24,450 bases of DNA from CAISIP01 sp031383745 (GCA_031383745.1 JANMZX010000056.1:1-24450); one strand, 5' to 3'; shown: positions 1-8,105, counted from the first letter of the stretch. Notes: a model not told the origin generated them from the letters alone. Translations and numbers: made by a program.

Positions 1-159
1 CTGGCGCAGCAGACCGTGCGCCTGTTCCTGCAGCAGGCACAGGCCGATCTGGTCGTGGTGCATGCCTGGGCGGGTGAACCCCCCGGCGAGGCAGCCCGTG
101 CAGCCCTGTTCAGCGCGCTGCGCCGCCTGCGCAGCGACGCCGAATCGGCTGGCGGCTGA
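1..159 (+). CDS. C-terminal end of an unidentified protein (5' truncated)
   Basis: An open frame runs from the first base to a TGA at 157-159 and encodes 52 residues. It is cut by the window start. The tail contains a hydrophobic patch (DLVVVHAW) followed by an Ala/Arg-rich helix (ALFSALRRLR). I do not recognise the family. It ends 17 bases before the oxygenase ATG at 177, so it may be the upstream member of that operon. Codon use (G/C in third positions) matches the neighbours, which supports a real gene end rather than chance reading. Confidence 0.5.
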   Translation: MAQQTVRLFLQQAQADLVVVHAWAGEPPGEAARAALFSALRRLRSDAESAGG

Positions 160-176
160 ACCCGGACCGCAGCACC

Positions 177-1049
177 ATGCCATTTGCCAGCAACGACCCG
201 AATGTGCGCCAGGACTGGCTGACGGTAGGCCCGGCCGGCCGCCTGTTGCACAGTTCCGCCCAGGCACCGGTGAACACCCGGCTGCTGGGCGCGCCGCTGG
301 AGTTGTGGCGCGACAGCGCTGGCCGGCCCCAATGCCGATCGCAGGGCCGGGTACTCCCGGTGCAGGAGCGCTACGGCTACCTGTGGGTCTGCACTGACGC
401 GGCACCCCTGCGCCCGCTGTTTGCATTGCCCGAGTTCGACCAGCCGGGCCGGCGCATCGTGGACTGTGGCGGCATCGGCGTGGCCACCTCCGGCCTGCGC
501 GTGGTGGAGAACTTCCTGGACATGGGCCATTTTCCGTATGTGCACACCGGCACGCTGGGCCGGGTGCCACACACCACGGTGGCGCCCTACCGCGTCGAGG
601 AGGACCCGCAGACGCACGAACTCTGGGCGCTGGACTGCCACTTCTACCAGCCCCAGGCGTCGGCGTCGGCCGGTGGCGGCATCGACGCCCAGTACCGCTA
701 CCGGGTGATGCAGCCGTTCAGCGCGGCGCTCTACAAATCGTCCCCCAACCACCCGGGCGCGTCCGACGTGATCGGGCTGTTCATCCAGCCGCTGGACGAG
801 GAGCGCGTGGTGGCGCATTGCCTGCTGGTGCTGTTCGAAGACCAGCTCGGTGACGCCGAACTGATCGCCTTCCAGCACATGATCTTCGGGCAGGACAAGC
901 CGATCCTGGAGAGCCAGCGCCCGCGGCGCCTGCCCCTGGTAGGCCACCTGGAGGCGCACATGCGCTGCGACCTCGCCTGCGTCAGCTACCGGCGCTGGCT
1001 CCAGGCCCGTGGCATGCAATTCGGCGTCCACCTGCAGGGCAGCGCATGA
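177..1049 (+). CDS. Rieske oxygenase-like alpha subunit lacking the Rieske [2Fe-2S] motif
   Basis: The 290-residue protein resembles the vanillate O-demethylase (VanA)-type ring-hydroxylating or demethylating oxygenases. The catalytic domain keeps the mononuclear iron signature: Asp115, His118 and His123 in LDMGHFPYVH, with a plausible third ligand Asp240 in IFGQDKPILE. The N-terminal part matches the start of the family (TRLLGAPLELWRD, residues 34-46). It then jumps after residue 52 almost directly to VLPVQERYGYLWV (59-71). The segment that normally carries the CxH...CxxH cluster ligands, about 55-65 residues, is absent and the reading frame is kept. Family members are usually about 340-360 residues. 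Without the cluster, electron transfer from a reductase should fail, so the product may be a non-functional relic or a repurposed protein. The stop overlaps the GST start (ATGA), indicating translational coupling. No ferredoxin reductase gene is in the window. Confidence 0.75.
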   Translation: MPFASNDPNVRQDWLTVGPAGRLLHSSAQAPVNTRLLGAPLELWRDSAGRPQCRSQGRVLPVQERYGYLWVCTDAAPLRPLFALPEFDQPGRRIVDCGGIGVATSGLRVVENFLDMGHFPYVHTGTLGRVPHTTVAPYRVEEDPQTHELWALDCHFYQPQASASAGGGIDAQYRYRVMQPFSAALYKSSPNHPGASDVIGLFIQPLDEERVVAHCLLVLFEDQLGDAELIAFQHMIFGQDKPILESQRPRRLPLVGHLEAHMRCDLACVSYRRWLQARGMQFGVHLQGSA

Positions 1050-1723
1050 CCGGGGCCGACACGCTCGCGTCCGGCGCCGCGCAGGTACATGCGTTGCGGC
1101 TGTACGACTACGAACTCTCCGGCAACTGCTACAAGGTGCGCCTGCTGCTGCACTGGCTGGGGCTGGCGTACACGCGCATCCCGGTCGACTTTCACCCTGG
1201 TCGCGCGCACCGGCTGCCCGGCTTCATCGACACCGTGAACCCCCGCGGCCAATTGCCGGTGCTGCAGGAGGGCGACTTCCGCCTGCCCGACGCACAGGCC
1301 ATCCTGGTCTACCTGGCCAGCCGGCACGACCCGCACGGCGGCTGGTACCCGGCCGACGCGCAGGTGCGTGGCCGTATCACGCTGTGGCTGGCCACGGCCG
1401 ACGAGATCACCCGCACCGTGTCGGCAGCCCGGCTGCAGCTCGCGTTCGGGTACCCGGGCGACCTGCCGGCGTGCCAGGCTGGCGGCCGCGCGGTGCTGCG
1501 CCTGCTCGACGACCAATTGTCCGAGAACCAGTACGCCGGACAGGAGTGGCTGGCGGCCGCCCACCCCACGATTGCCGACATCGCCTGTTTTCCGTATGCC
1601 GCTCTGGCGGGTGAGGCCGGTATCGACCTGGTCGCTTTCCCCGCGCTCCAGCGCTGGATCTGGAACCTGCGCCATCGGCCGGGTTTCATCGCCATGCCCG
1701 GCATACTCGACCCCGCGCTGTAA
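1046..1723 (+). CDS. Glutathione S-transferase family protein
   Basis: The 225-residue protein has a thioredoxin-like N-terminal domain (about residues 15-90) with the glutathione-site Ser in the ELSGNCYKVRL segment, the cis-Pro in GQLPVL, and the DAQAILVYLA segment that corresponds to the family's E/D-S glutathione-binding motif. A helical C-terminal domain contains the N-capping-like stretch HPTIADIACFPY. Length and layout are typical of bacterial cytosolic GSTs. It starts in an ATGA overlap with the oxygenase stop and sits 24 bases before the DenD-like gene, so the three are probably one transcript. In such a setting GSTs often open or reduce products of aromatic oxidation. The exact substrate cannot be read from sequence. 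Confidence 0.88.
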   Translation: MTGADTLASGAAQVHALRLYDYELSGNCYKVRLLLHWLGLAYTRIPVDFHPGRAHRLPGFIDTVNPRGQLPVLQEGDFRLPDAQAILVYLASRHDPHGGWYPADAQVRGRITLWLATADEITRTVSAARLQLAFGYPGDLPACQAGGRAVLRLLDDQLSENQYAGQEWLAAAHPTIADIACFPYAALAGEAGIDLVAFPALQRWIWNLRHRPGFIAMPGILDPAL

Positions 1724-1747
1724 TTTCACCCACCAGGAGCCCACACC

Positions 1748-2767
1748 ATGAAGATACTGATCACCGGCGGCGGCGGATTCGTCGGCGCACGACTGGCACG
1801 CACCCTGCTGGCCCGCGGCCAGCTGAACGGCCATCCGATCCGCACCCTGGTGCTGGCCGACCAGATCGCGGCCCCGGCCGACCTGCTGGCCGATGCCCGC
1901 GTGCAGGGCCGAACCGGCGCGCTGCTGGCCCAATGCGACGCCCTGCGCCACGAGCCGTTCGACGGCGTGTTCCACCTGGCCTCGGCGGTGTCGGGCGAAT
2001 GCGAGCTGGATTTCGACCTGGGCATGCGCTCCAACCTCGACAGCACACGCGCCCTGCTCGATGCACTGCGCGCCTCGGGGCAGGCCTCGGGCGTGCCGAC
2101 ACGGCTGGTGTTCTCCAGTTCGGTGGCGGTGTTCGGGCCCGACGCCAGCGTGGCGCTGCCGGCCCGCGTGGCCGACGACACCCTGCCCGCCCCGCAAACC
2201 TCCTACGGCGTGCAGAAGCTGGTGTGCGAACACCTGGTGGCCGACTACACCCGCAAGGGCTTCATTGACGGGCGCGCCGCGCGCCTGATGACCGTCACGG
2301 TGCGGCCGGGCAAGCCGAATGGCGCCGCGTCGTCGTTCTTCTCGGGCATCATCCGCGAGCCGCTGGCGGGTGTGCCGTCGGTCTGCCCGGTCGACGACCA
2401 GGTGTCGCACCCGATGTCCTCGCCGGCACGTGCGGTCGAAGGCCTGGTCGCCGTGTTCGAGGCCAGCCGCGAGGCCTTCGGCGGGCGGCTGGCGCTGAAC
2501 CTGCCGGCGCTCAATGTGCGCGTATGCGACATGCTCGATGCGCTGGAGGAAGTGGCCGGAGCGAAGGTCCGGGCGCTGGTACGTTTCGAGCGCGACGCGC
2601 GCATCGCGGGCATCGTCGCCAACTGGCCCGCCGGCGCCACGGCGGACCGGGCAGCGCGCCTCGGGCTGGCGGGGGACGCGTGTTTTGCCGACATCATCCG
2701 GCAGTACATCGCGGACTGCCGGCAACGGCCAGACGCCGGGCAGACGCTGGCGGGCCTGGCGGGATAG
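1748..2767 (+). CDS. denD: DenD-like NAD(P)-dependent epimerase/dehydrogenase (D-erythronate dehydrogenase family)
   Basis: The 339-residue protein is an extended short-chain dehydrogenase. It has the Rossmann glycine motif TGGGGFVG near residue 6 and the catalytic Ser/Tyr-x3-Lys (FSSSVAVFG, then SYGVQKLV). The DenD-type middle segment, with VRPGKPNGAASSFFSGIIRE and a following GVPSVCPV, is well conserved. A good ribosome-binding site (AGGAG) lies about 8 bases before the ATG. DenD oxidises D-erythronate to 2-keto-D-erythronate. However, the usual partner genes for four-carbon acid sugar catabolism (OtnK, OtnC, OtnI or DenH types) are not here. Linkage to an oxygenase and a GST leaves open that it acts on another hydroxy-acid or diol. 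The family assignment is firm; the substrate is inferred. Confidence 0.78.
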   Translation: MKILITGGGGFVGARLARTLLARGQLNGHPIRTLVLADQIAAPADLLADARVQGRTGALLAQCDALRHEPFDGVFHLASAVSGECELDFDLGMRSNLDSTRALLDALRASGQASGVPTRLVFSSSVAVFGPDASVALPARVADDTLPAPQTSYGVQKLVCEHLVADYTRKGFIDGRAARLMTVTVRPGKPNGAASSFFSGIIREPLAGVPSVCPVDDQVSHPMSSPARAVEGLVAVFEASREAFGGRLALNLPALNVRVCDMLDALEEVAGAKVRALVRFERDARIAGIVANWPAGATADRAARLGLAGDACFADIIRQYIADCRQRPDAGQTLAGLAG

Positions 2768-2788
2768 GCAGGGTGGGCGGCCCGTGCC

Positions 2789-2805
2789 GTTAAGGCGCCG
2801 ATAAG
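2789..2805 (+). promoter_or_regulatory. PmrA-box-like direct repeat upstream of the two-component operon
   Basis: The sequence reads GTTAAG-GCGCC-GATAAG: two hexamers 11 bases apart, ending 75 bases before the response regulator ATG. This matches the layout of boxes bound by PmrA/QseB-type OmpR regulators (YTTAAK-N5-YTTAAK). A copy with the identical spacer GCGCC lies upstream of the convergent PAP2 operon at 10610-10626. A CATAAA at 2816-2821 could serve as a -10 element. Autoregulation is inferred. Confidence 0.55.
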
Positions 2806-2880
2806 GTGGAGGGCGCATAAACCGGTATCCGGCGCCCCGCGCCGCCCCAAACGCGTGCCCGATCCACTCACACCCCCGCC

Positions 2881-3576
2881 ATGCGCGTACTGATTGTCGA
2901 AGACGACCCGGGCATTTCCAGCGCCCTGCTGCTGGCGCTCAAGGGCGTCGGATACGCGGCGGACGTGTGCGACAGTTTGCGCGACGCGCGCGCCGCCCTG
3001 TCGGCGGAGCCGTTCGACGCCATCCTGCTGGACCTCGGCCTGCCCGACGGCGACGGCGTGCGACTGCTCGAACACGTGCGCAACGCCAAGGGCCGCGCGG
3101 CCGGCGCCCTGCCCGACGCCGACACACCGGTGCTGATCATGACGGCACGCGACGGTGTCGACGCCCGCATCGCCGGCCTCGACCACGGTGCGGACGACTA
3201 CCTCGTCAAGCCCTTCGACGCCAACGAGCTGCTGGCACGCATGCGCGCCACGCTGCGCCGCTGCGCCGGGCGCTCCAGCCCGCTGCTGGTGTATGGCGAT
3301 CTGGTGATCGACCCTGCCGCGCGCACGGTACGGCGCGACGGCGAGAACATCCCGCTGGGCATCCGCGAGTTCGCCCTGCTGCAGACCCTCGTCGAGGCGC
3401 GCCCGCAGGTGCTCTCCAAACCGCGCCTGGAGGCCGCCCTGTACGGTTTTGGCGAAACGCTGGACAGCAACGCGATCGAGGTGCATGTGCACCACCTGCG
3501 CCGCAAGCTGGGCGACCAGCTCATCAAGACCATGCGCGGCGTCGGGTACTTTGTCCCGCGGGATGCGGCTGCATGA
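2881..3576 (+). CDS. OmpR/PmrA/QseB-type DNA-binding response regulator
   Basis: The 231-residue protein has a receiver domain at residues 1-120. The acidic pair is Glu7/Asp8-Asp9, the phospho-acceptor is Asp51 (LLDLGLPDGDG), the switch Thr is Thr87 (LIMTARD), and Lys109 lies in DDYLVKPFD. A winged-helix domain follows from about residue 130, with the recognition region SNAIEVHVHHLRRKLG and the C-terminal wing IKTMRGVGYFV. It resembles the PmrA/QseB/TctD branch. No clear Shine-Dalgarno precedes the ATG at 2881. The stop overlaps the kinase ATG (ATGA at 3573-3576), so regulator and sensor are coupled. Genes downstream encode envelope glycosylation functions, which suits control of lipid A or LPS modification. 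Confidence 0.93.
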   Translation: MRVLIVEDDPGISSALLLALKGVGYAADVCDSLRDARAALSAEPFDAILLDLGLPDGDGVRLLEHVRNAKGRAAGALPDADTPVLIMTARDGVDARIAGLDHGADDYLVKPFDANELLARMRATLRRCAGRSSPLLVYGDLVIDPAARTVRRDGENIPLGIREFALLQTLVEARPQVLSKPRLEAALYGFGETLDSNAIEVHVHHLRRKLGDQLIKTMRGVGYFVPRDAAA

Positions 3577-4958
3577 GCCGTCCGGCGCTGTGGCGCTACC
3601 TGTGGCGCTGGACCCTGGTGGCGCTGGGCATCGCCTGGGTGACGCTGATGGGCGCGTCCTACTACGCCGGGCGGCACGAGGCCGAGGAGATCACAGACGC
3701 ACACCTCGCATCGGCGGTCAATGTGCTGCTGCAGGTATCCGCCTTCGGCAGCCAGCCCGGCGACCCGTCCACGATCCAGATACCGGTCGAACGCGAGTTC
3801 GGTTCCTTCATTCCACTGGGACGCCACCTCAACTTCACCCGCAGCATGGCCGTCATCGTGTGGGACAACGGCCTGATCGTGGCCGACAGCCGGCCGCTGG
3901 ACCAGCGCTGGCCGATCACCCAGCCCGATGGCTACTCGACCTTTGCCACGACCTCCCCCAGCAACAAGAAGGCCCACCACTGGCGCATGTTCGCAGCCCA
4001 GCGCCCTGGAAGTTCCCGCCGCGCAGCGGCCATGATCGACCTGGAGCAACGGGCCTGGATCGGCCGCCACGTGGCGATCACGATCGCCCGCCCGGCACTG
4101 ATCGTGCTGCCGCTGATCGCCATCCTGCTCTGGTGGGCAATGCGGCGTGGCCTGCAGCCGCTCAACACGCTGTCGGCCAGCGTCGCAGGCCTGAACCTGA
4201 CAAACGGCGAGCGGCTGGACCATGCGCCCCGGTTCGCCGAATTCGACAGCATGGTGCGGGCCATCAACGGACTGATCGACAAACTGTAGGCGCAGGTCAG
4301 CCGCGAACGCGAATTCGCCTCCGATGTGGCGCATGAGTTGCGCACGCCGCTGTCGGTCATCGCCCTGCAGTCGCAGAACGCGGCGAACCAGCCCGACCCG
4401 GCCGACCGCGCCACGGCGCTGGCCGCACTGCAACACGAAGCACTGCGGGCCGGACGCATCCTGGGCGAGTTGCTGGATCTGGCACGCGCGCAAAGCCGCG
4501 AGGACGACGCACCGCAGGACGTGGACCTGGGCGAACTGGCGGCACGGGTCATGGCCGGTTTCGCCCAGGCCAGCTACGACAGCGGACACGTCCTCGAACT
4601 GGCGTGCGGCCCGGAGCCGGTCGTCGTCCAGGCCAATCCGCTGCTGCTGGAGCTGGCATTGGGCAACCTGATCACCAACGCCCTGGTGCACACCGGGCGC
4701 GGCACGGTGGTGGAGATCGCGGTAGCGCAGGCTCCAGCGGGCCGCAGCCTGGCGGTCAGCGACAACGGGCAACGCGGCGCACACTCACGTGCGCGCGACG
4801 CGGCGCCGAACGCGGCTGCGACCGGCCTGGGCATCGGCTTGAAGCTGGTGCAGCGTATCGCCACGACGCACCATGCCGAACTGGTGCGCGACGCCGGCGA
4901 GCCGCCGATGACGACGCGCTTCTCGCTGCGCTGGACCGCGGATGCCGGCGCCGCCTGA
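3573..4958 (+). pseudogene. QseC/PmrB-type sensor histidine kinase split by an in-frame TAG
   Basis: One continuous reading frame encodes a full kinase except for TAG at 4287-4289 (codon 239). Before the stop are TM1 (about residues 8-28), a periplasmic sensor region (about 29-165), TM2 (about 172-192) and a linker of HAMP-like position ending in GLIDKL. After the stop, in the same frame, come SREREFASDVAHELRTPLS with the phospho-acceptor His at codon 254, an N-box (GNLITNALVHT) and a G2-like box (GLGIGLKLV). The break therefore falls between the linker and the H-box. GTG at 4326 could restart translation, but it lies two codons before the His. The G1 region reads DNGQRG instead of the usual DxGxG and the ATP lid is short. 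Possible explanations are a true nonsense mutation, amber readthrough or a sequence error. It overlaps the response regulator and, at its 3' end, the O-antigen ligase gene by 17 bases. Confidence 0.8.
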
Positions 4959-6222
4959 GGTCGTGCCGGTGGCACTGGCGCCGCAACCCCGGATCGCGGG
5001 CGGCCCCGCGCCTTGGGTGCGGTACAGCGCCGGTTTCTGGGGACTGGTGCTGTTCATGCCGGTGGGGCTCACCTACCTGGCTTTTTTCGCCCTGGCACTG
5101 GCGCTGATCTTCAGCGGGCAAGGGTCCCACCGATGGCGGCGGCTACGCGCGCACCGCCTGTCTGTGCCGCTGCTGGTCTTTTCCGCATGGACGCTGGTCG
5201 TGCTGGCATGGCAGCCGGTGATCTATCCCGAGACCCCGTCCAACCTGTGGCACGGCGCGCGGATCGTGCTGACATTCGCGATGGCGCTGGTGTTGACGCA
5301 GCAAGAGGCCGCCTGGGCGCTGCGCGGCTTCCTTGTCGCCGCGGGCCTGAGCCTCGTCGTCATCGCCATCGGACCGGCGCTCGGGTTTCCAATCGACTCC
5401 CCGTGGCGCAACCTGCTGCAGTACTCCGGCAACAAGTCGATCTCGAACGCCCTGCTGCTGGCGGTGCTGGCCGGCTCGGCTATCGTCGTGGCCCTGGCCA
5501 GCACGGGCCGCAGGCGGCTGGCGGCGCTGGCCGTGGCACTGGTGCCGCTGGTTGCGATCGTGTTCGCGCTGCCCAGCCGCAGCGCGTTGCTGATCGCGCT
5601 GTTGTCGATGCCCGCGGCTGCGCTGCACCGCTGGCGCAACCAGTGGCGCAGCCTGCTGCTCGCCCTGGCCGGCATGGCGCTGGTGTCGGTGCTGCTGCTG
5701 GCACTGCTGCCTGCCATGCAGACGCGCCTGGTACAGGGCCTGGCCGAACTGCAGCAGGCCAGCGCCGGCGCGGTGACACAGGGCAGCTGGAACCTGCGGG
5801 TGCAGATGGTGCGGCACACCGTCGACATGCTGCTCGACAAGCCGCTCATGGGCTGGGGCATCGGCGGCTGGAACGCGCAGTGGCGGCTGCGTGCACCGGC
5901 AGCACTTGCCAACCTCAACATGCCGCACAACGACTTCCTGTGGATGGGTGCGCAGGCCGGGCTGCCCGGTGCGCTGGCGTGGCTGGCCGTGTGGTGGACC
6001 GCATGCCGGATCGGCTGGCAGCGCCAGGACACGGCCGGCGCACTGGCGTTCGTCGCCGCCCTGGCGACGCTGTGCGCGGCGCTGGTGAATTCCGCCACGC
6101 GTGACGCCGCGATCGGCCTGTGCCTGCCCTGGGTCGCAGCGGTACTGCTGCGGCTCGCCGACGGGCCGGCAAGACCGGGCGCTTCGGCAGGCAACGCACC
6201 GTGGGCCGTACCGTGGCGCTGA
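4942..6222 (+). CDS. O-antigen ligase/polymerase-like membrane protein (WaaL/Wzy family)
   Basis: The 426-residue polytopic membrane protein has about 10-12 hydrophobic segments. The long loop carries the Wzy_C/O-antigen ligase signature: MVRHTVDMLLDKPLMGWGIG, then MPHNDFLWMGAQAGLPG at roughly residues 330-347. Enzymes of this family transfer polyprenyl-diphosphate-linked glycans to lipid A-core, or polymerise them, on the periplasmic face. The ATG at 4942 lies inside the 3' end of the kinase gene (17-base overlap), implying translational coupling. Its place between a two-component system and an ArnT-like transferase suggests LPS-surface work. Ligase, polymerase and protein glycosyltransferase cannot be told apart from sequence alone. 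Confidence 0.8.
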   Translation: MPAPPEVVPVALAPQPRIAGGPAPWVRYSAGFWGLVLFMPVGLTYLAFFALALALIFSGQGSHRWRRLRAHRLSVPLLVFSAWTLVVLAWQPVIYPETPSNLWHGARIVLTFAMALVLTQQEAAWALRGFLVAAGLSLVVIAIGPALGFPIDSPWRNLLQYSGNKSISNALLLAVLAGSAIVVALASTGRRRLAALAVALVPLVAIVFALPSRSALLIALLSMPAAALHRWRNQWRSLLLALAGMALVSVLLLALLPAMQTRLVQGLAELQQASAGAVTQGSWNLRVQMVRHTVDMLLDKPLMGWGIGGWNAQWRLRAPAALANLNMPHNDFLWMGAQAGLPGALAWLAVWWTACRIGWQRQDTAGALAFVAALATLCAALVNSATRDAAIGLCLPWVAAVLLRLADGPARPGASAGNAPWAVPWR

Positions 6223-7730
6223 ACCGGTTCACGCGCCGGCCGCAGGCGCAGGCCGGTGCTACGTGGCCGGACTGGCCTGCCGGCTGGATGTTGCTGCTGC
6301 TGGCGCTCTGGCTGCTGGCCACGCTCGGGTGGCGCCCGCTGCTGATGCCCGACGAAGGACGCTACGCCAACGTCGCGCGCGAGATGCTGGCTGGCGGCGT
6401 GTGGGTGCCCACGCTCAACGGCCTGCCGTTCTTCCACAAGCCGCCGCTGCTGTACTGGGTGGACATGGCCGCGATGCAGCTGTTCGGTGTGCAGCAATGG
6501 TCTGCCAGGGCCGGCCCACTGGCCGGCGGCTGGCTCATGGGTGCGAGCCTGTTCCTGGGTGCGCGGCACTGGTATGGCGCGCGCGTGGCCACCACGGCCC
6601 TGGTGGTGCTGGCGACCAGCCCGTTTTTCTTCATCGGCGCGCAGTATGTGAACCACGACCTGCTGGTGGCCGGGCTGATCACAACGGCGGTACTGGCATT
6701 TGCGCGCGCGCTCGAACACCCGCCAGATGTGCCCTTGCGCTGGCTGGTGCTGGCATGGGTGGCTTGCGCTGTCGCGATGCTGGCCAAGGGCCTGATCGGC
6801 TTCGTGTTGCCGGCGCTGGTGGTGGGCCCGTGGATGCTCGCCCAGGGCCGGTGGCGCCAGGTGCCGCGCCTGTTCCACCCGCTGGCCGTGCTCGCCGGCC
6901 TGGCGGTGGCGGCGCCGTGGTTCATCGCCATGCAATCGCAGTATCCCGGCTTCTTCGACTACTTCTTCATGGAGCAGCATGTGCGCCGCTTCGCCCAGTC
7001 GAGCTTCAACAACGTCCAGCCGTTCTGGTTCTTCGTGCTGGTGCTGCCGCTGCTGACCCTGCCCTGGAGCCTGTGGCTGCCCAAGGCGCTGCGCATGGCG
7101 CGCGCGCGCCCGGACGCGCTCGCCAGCCTGTGGCTGTGGTGGGTGCTGGTGATCGTGGGGTTCTTTTCCCTGCCGAGTTCCAAGCTGGTCGGTTATGTGT
7201 TGCCGGCGCTGGTTCCGTGGTCGGTGCTGGTGGCGCTGGCGCTGGACGGCGCAGCCCTGCGCACCACGCAGCGGGTGGCCGCTGCGGCGGCGCTGCTGTG
7301 CCTCGTCGCGGCCGGCACCCTGGCCTGGCGTTCACCCCACGGCAACCGCGACCTGGCCGAGCTCCTGCGCATGAAGCTGGGGCCCGGTGACCGCGTGGTG
7401 ATGGTCGACCAACCGTTCTACGACGTCTCCTACTATGCGCGGCTGGCCGCGTTGCCGATCATCGCGAGCGACTGGGCCGACCCGCGGCTGGCGACCCAGG
7501 ACAACTGGCGCAAGGAACTCGCCGACGCTGCGCGCTTCGATCCCGCGCTGGGCAGCGCGCTGCTCAAACCGCTGTCCGATCTGCCGCGCCTGGCCTGCGG
7601 GAAGGGTGCGGCATGGTTCGTGGTGGCCAGCGCCAAGGCCGCGCAGCTGCATGCAGTGGCCGGCGCGACCCAGGTGTTCGAGCGCGAGGGCACGGCGCTG
7701 TGGCGTGCCCCGCTGCCGGCCTGTCCCTGA
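6201..7730 (+). CDS. ArnT-like GT39 family glycosyltransferase (LgmB/FlmK-like)
   Basis: About 509 residues with 10 or more membrane segments. The first periplasmic loop has the family motif LLMPDEGRYANVAREML (Asp-Glu conserved in ArnT/PMT enzymes), followed by LPFFHKPPLLYWV. These C-type transferases move a sugar from undecaprenyl phosphate to an acceptor, classically L-Ara4N to lipid A phosphates (ArnT), GalN in Francisella (FlmK) or GlcN in Bordetella (LgmB). The GTG at 6201 is chosen because a purine-rich stretch (GGCAGG) precedes it and the hydrophobic part starts soon after. GTG 6213 or 6120 in the same frame are alternatives. The 5' end overlaps the ligase gene. With GtrA, GT2 and YdjC-type genes next to it, lipid A amino-sugar transfer is the best reading. 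Confidence 0.87.
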   Translation: MGRTVALNRFTRRPQAQAGATWPDWPAGWMLLLLALWLLATLGWRPLLMPDEGRYANVAREMLAGGVWVPTLNGLPFFHKPPLLYWVDMAAMQLFGVQQWSARAGPLAGGWLMGASLFLGARHWYGARVATTALVVLATSPFFFIGAQYVNHDLLVAGLITTAVLAFARALEHPPDVPLRWLVLAWVACAVAMLAKGLIGFVLPALVVGPWMLAQGRWRQVPRLFHPLAVLAGLAVAAPWFIAMQSQYPGFFDYFFMEQHVRRFAQSSFNNVQPFWFFVLVLPLLTLPWSLWLPKALRMARARPDALASLWLWWVLVIVGFFSLPSSKLVGYVLPALVPWSVLVALALDGAALRTTQRVAAAAALLCLVAAGTLAWRSPHGNRDLAELLRMKLGPGDRVVMVDQPFYDVSYYARLAALPIIASDWADPRLATQDNWRKELADAARFDPALGSALLKPLSDLPRLACGKGAAWFVVASAKAAQLHAVAGATQVFEREGTALWRAPLPACP

Positions 7731-7742
7731 CGCGGCCAGCCC

Positions 7743-8105
7743 ATGCAGCGGTTCATCCGTTACTGTGCCGTGGGCGCCGCGGCAACCGCCACCCACTACG
7801 GCCTGCTGGTGGCCGCAGTCGCCTGGGCCGGCTGGCCGGCCTGGGTCGGCGCCGGCGTGGGCGCAGTCGTCGGGGCGCAGGTGGCCTTTCTCGGAAACAG
7901 CCGGTACACATTCGCCGGTGCGGCCCGTGGCCAAGCGGCCTGGTGGCGGTTTCAGGTTACCGCGGTGATCGGTGCACTGGTCAGCATGGCGGTGGTGGCC
8001 GTGGCTGTCTGGCTGGGCTGGCACTACCTCGCCGGTCAGTTGCTGGCCACCGCGCTGTCCCTGCTGCTGACCTTCGGCGTCAACCGGCGCTGGACGTTTG
8101 CCTGA
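7743..8105 (+). CDS. GtrA-like small membrane protein, candidate polyprenyl-P-sugar flippase (LgmD-like)
   Basis: The 120-residue protein has four predicted membrane helices. The GtrA family pattern is visible: FIRYCAVGAAATATHY at the N-terminus, FLGNSRYTF in the middle and FGVNRRWTFA at the C-terminus. GtrA proteins are thought to flip undecaprenyl-phosphate-linked monosaccharides across the inner membrane. It follows the ArnT-like gene by 12 bases with no obvious Shine-Dalgarno, probably relying on coupling. Its last 70 bases overlap, tail to tail, the end of the minus-strand deacetylase gene. A role bringing the donor made by the GT2 enzyme to the periplasmic transferase is inferred from context. 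Confidence 0.88.
   Translation: MQRFIRYCAVGAAATATHYGLLVAAVAWAGWPAWVGAGVGAVVGAQVAFLGNSRYTFAGAARGQAAWWRFQVTAVIGALVSMAVVAVAVWLGWHYLAGQLLATALSLLLTFGVNRRWTFA

Noticed and set aside
986..2818. Long minus-strand open frame (610 codons) opposite the GST and DenD-like genes
   Set aside because: Composition is Arg/Gly/His/Gln-rich with no domain; it mirrors the high-GC third positions of the real plus-strand genes.
5223..6980. 585-codon minus-strand open frame opposite the ligase and GT39 genes
   Set aside because: The sequence is Arg/His/Gln/Ala-rich without hydrophobic segments or domains, while the plus strand has well-formed membrane proteins.
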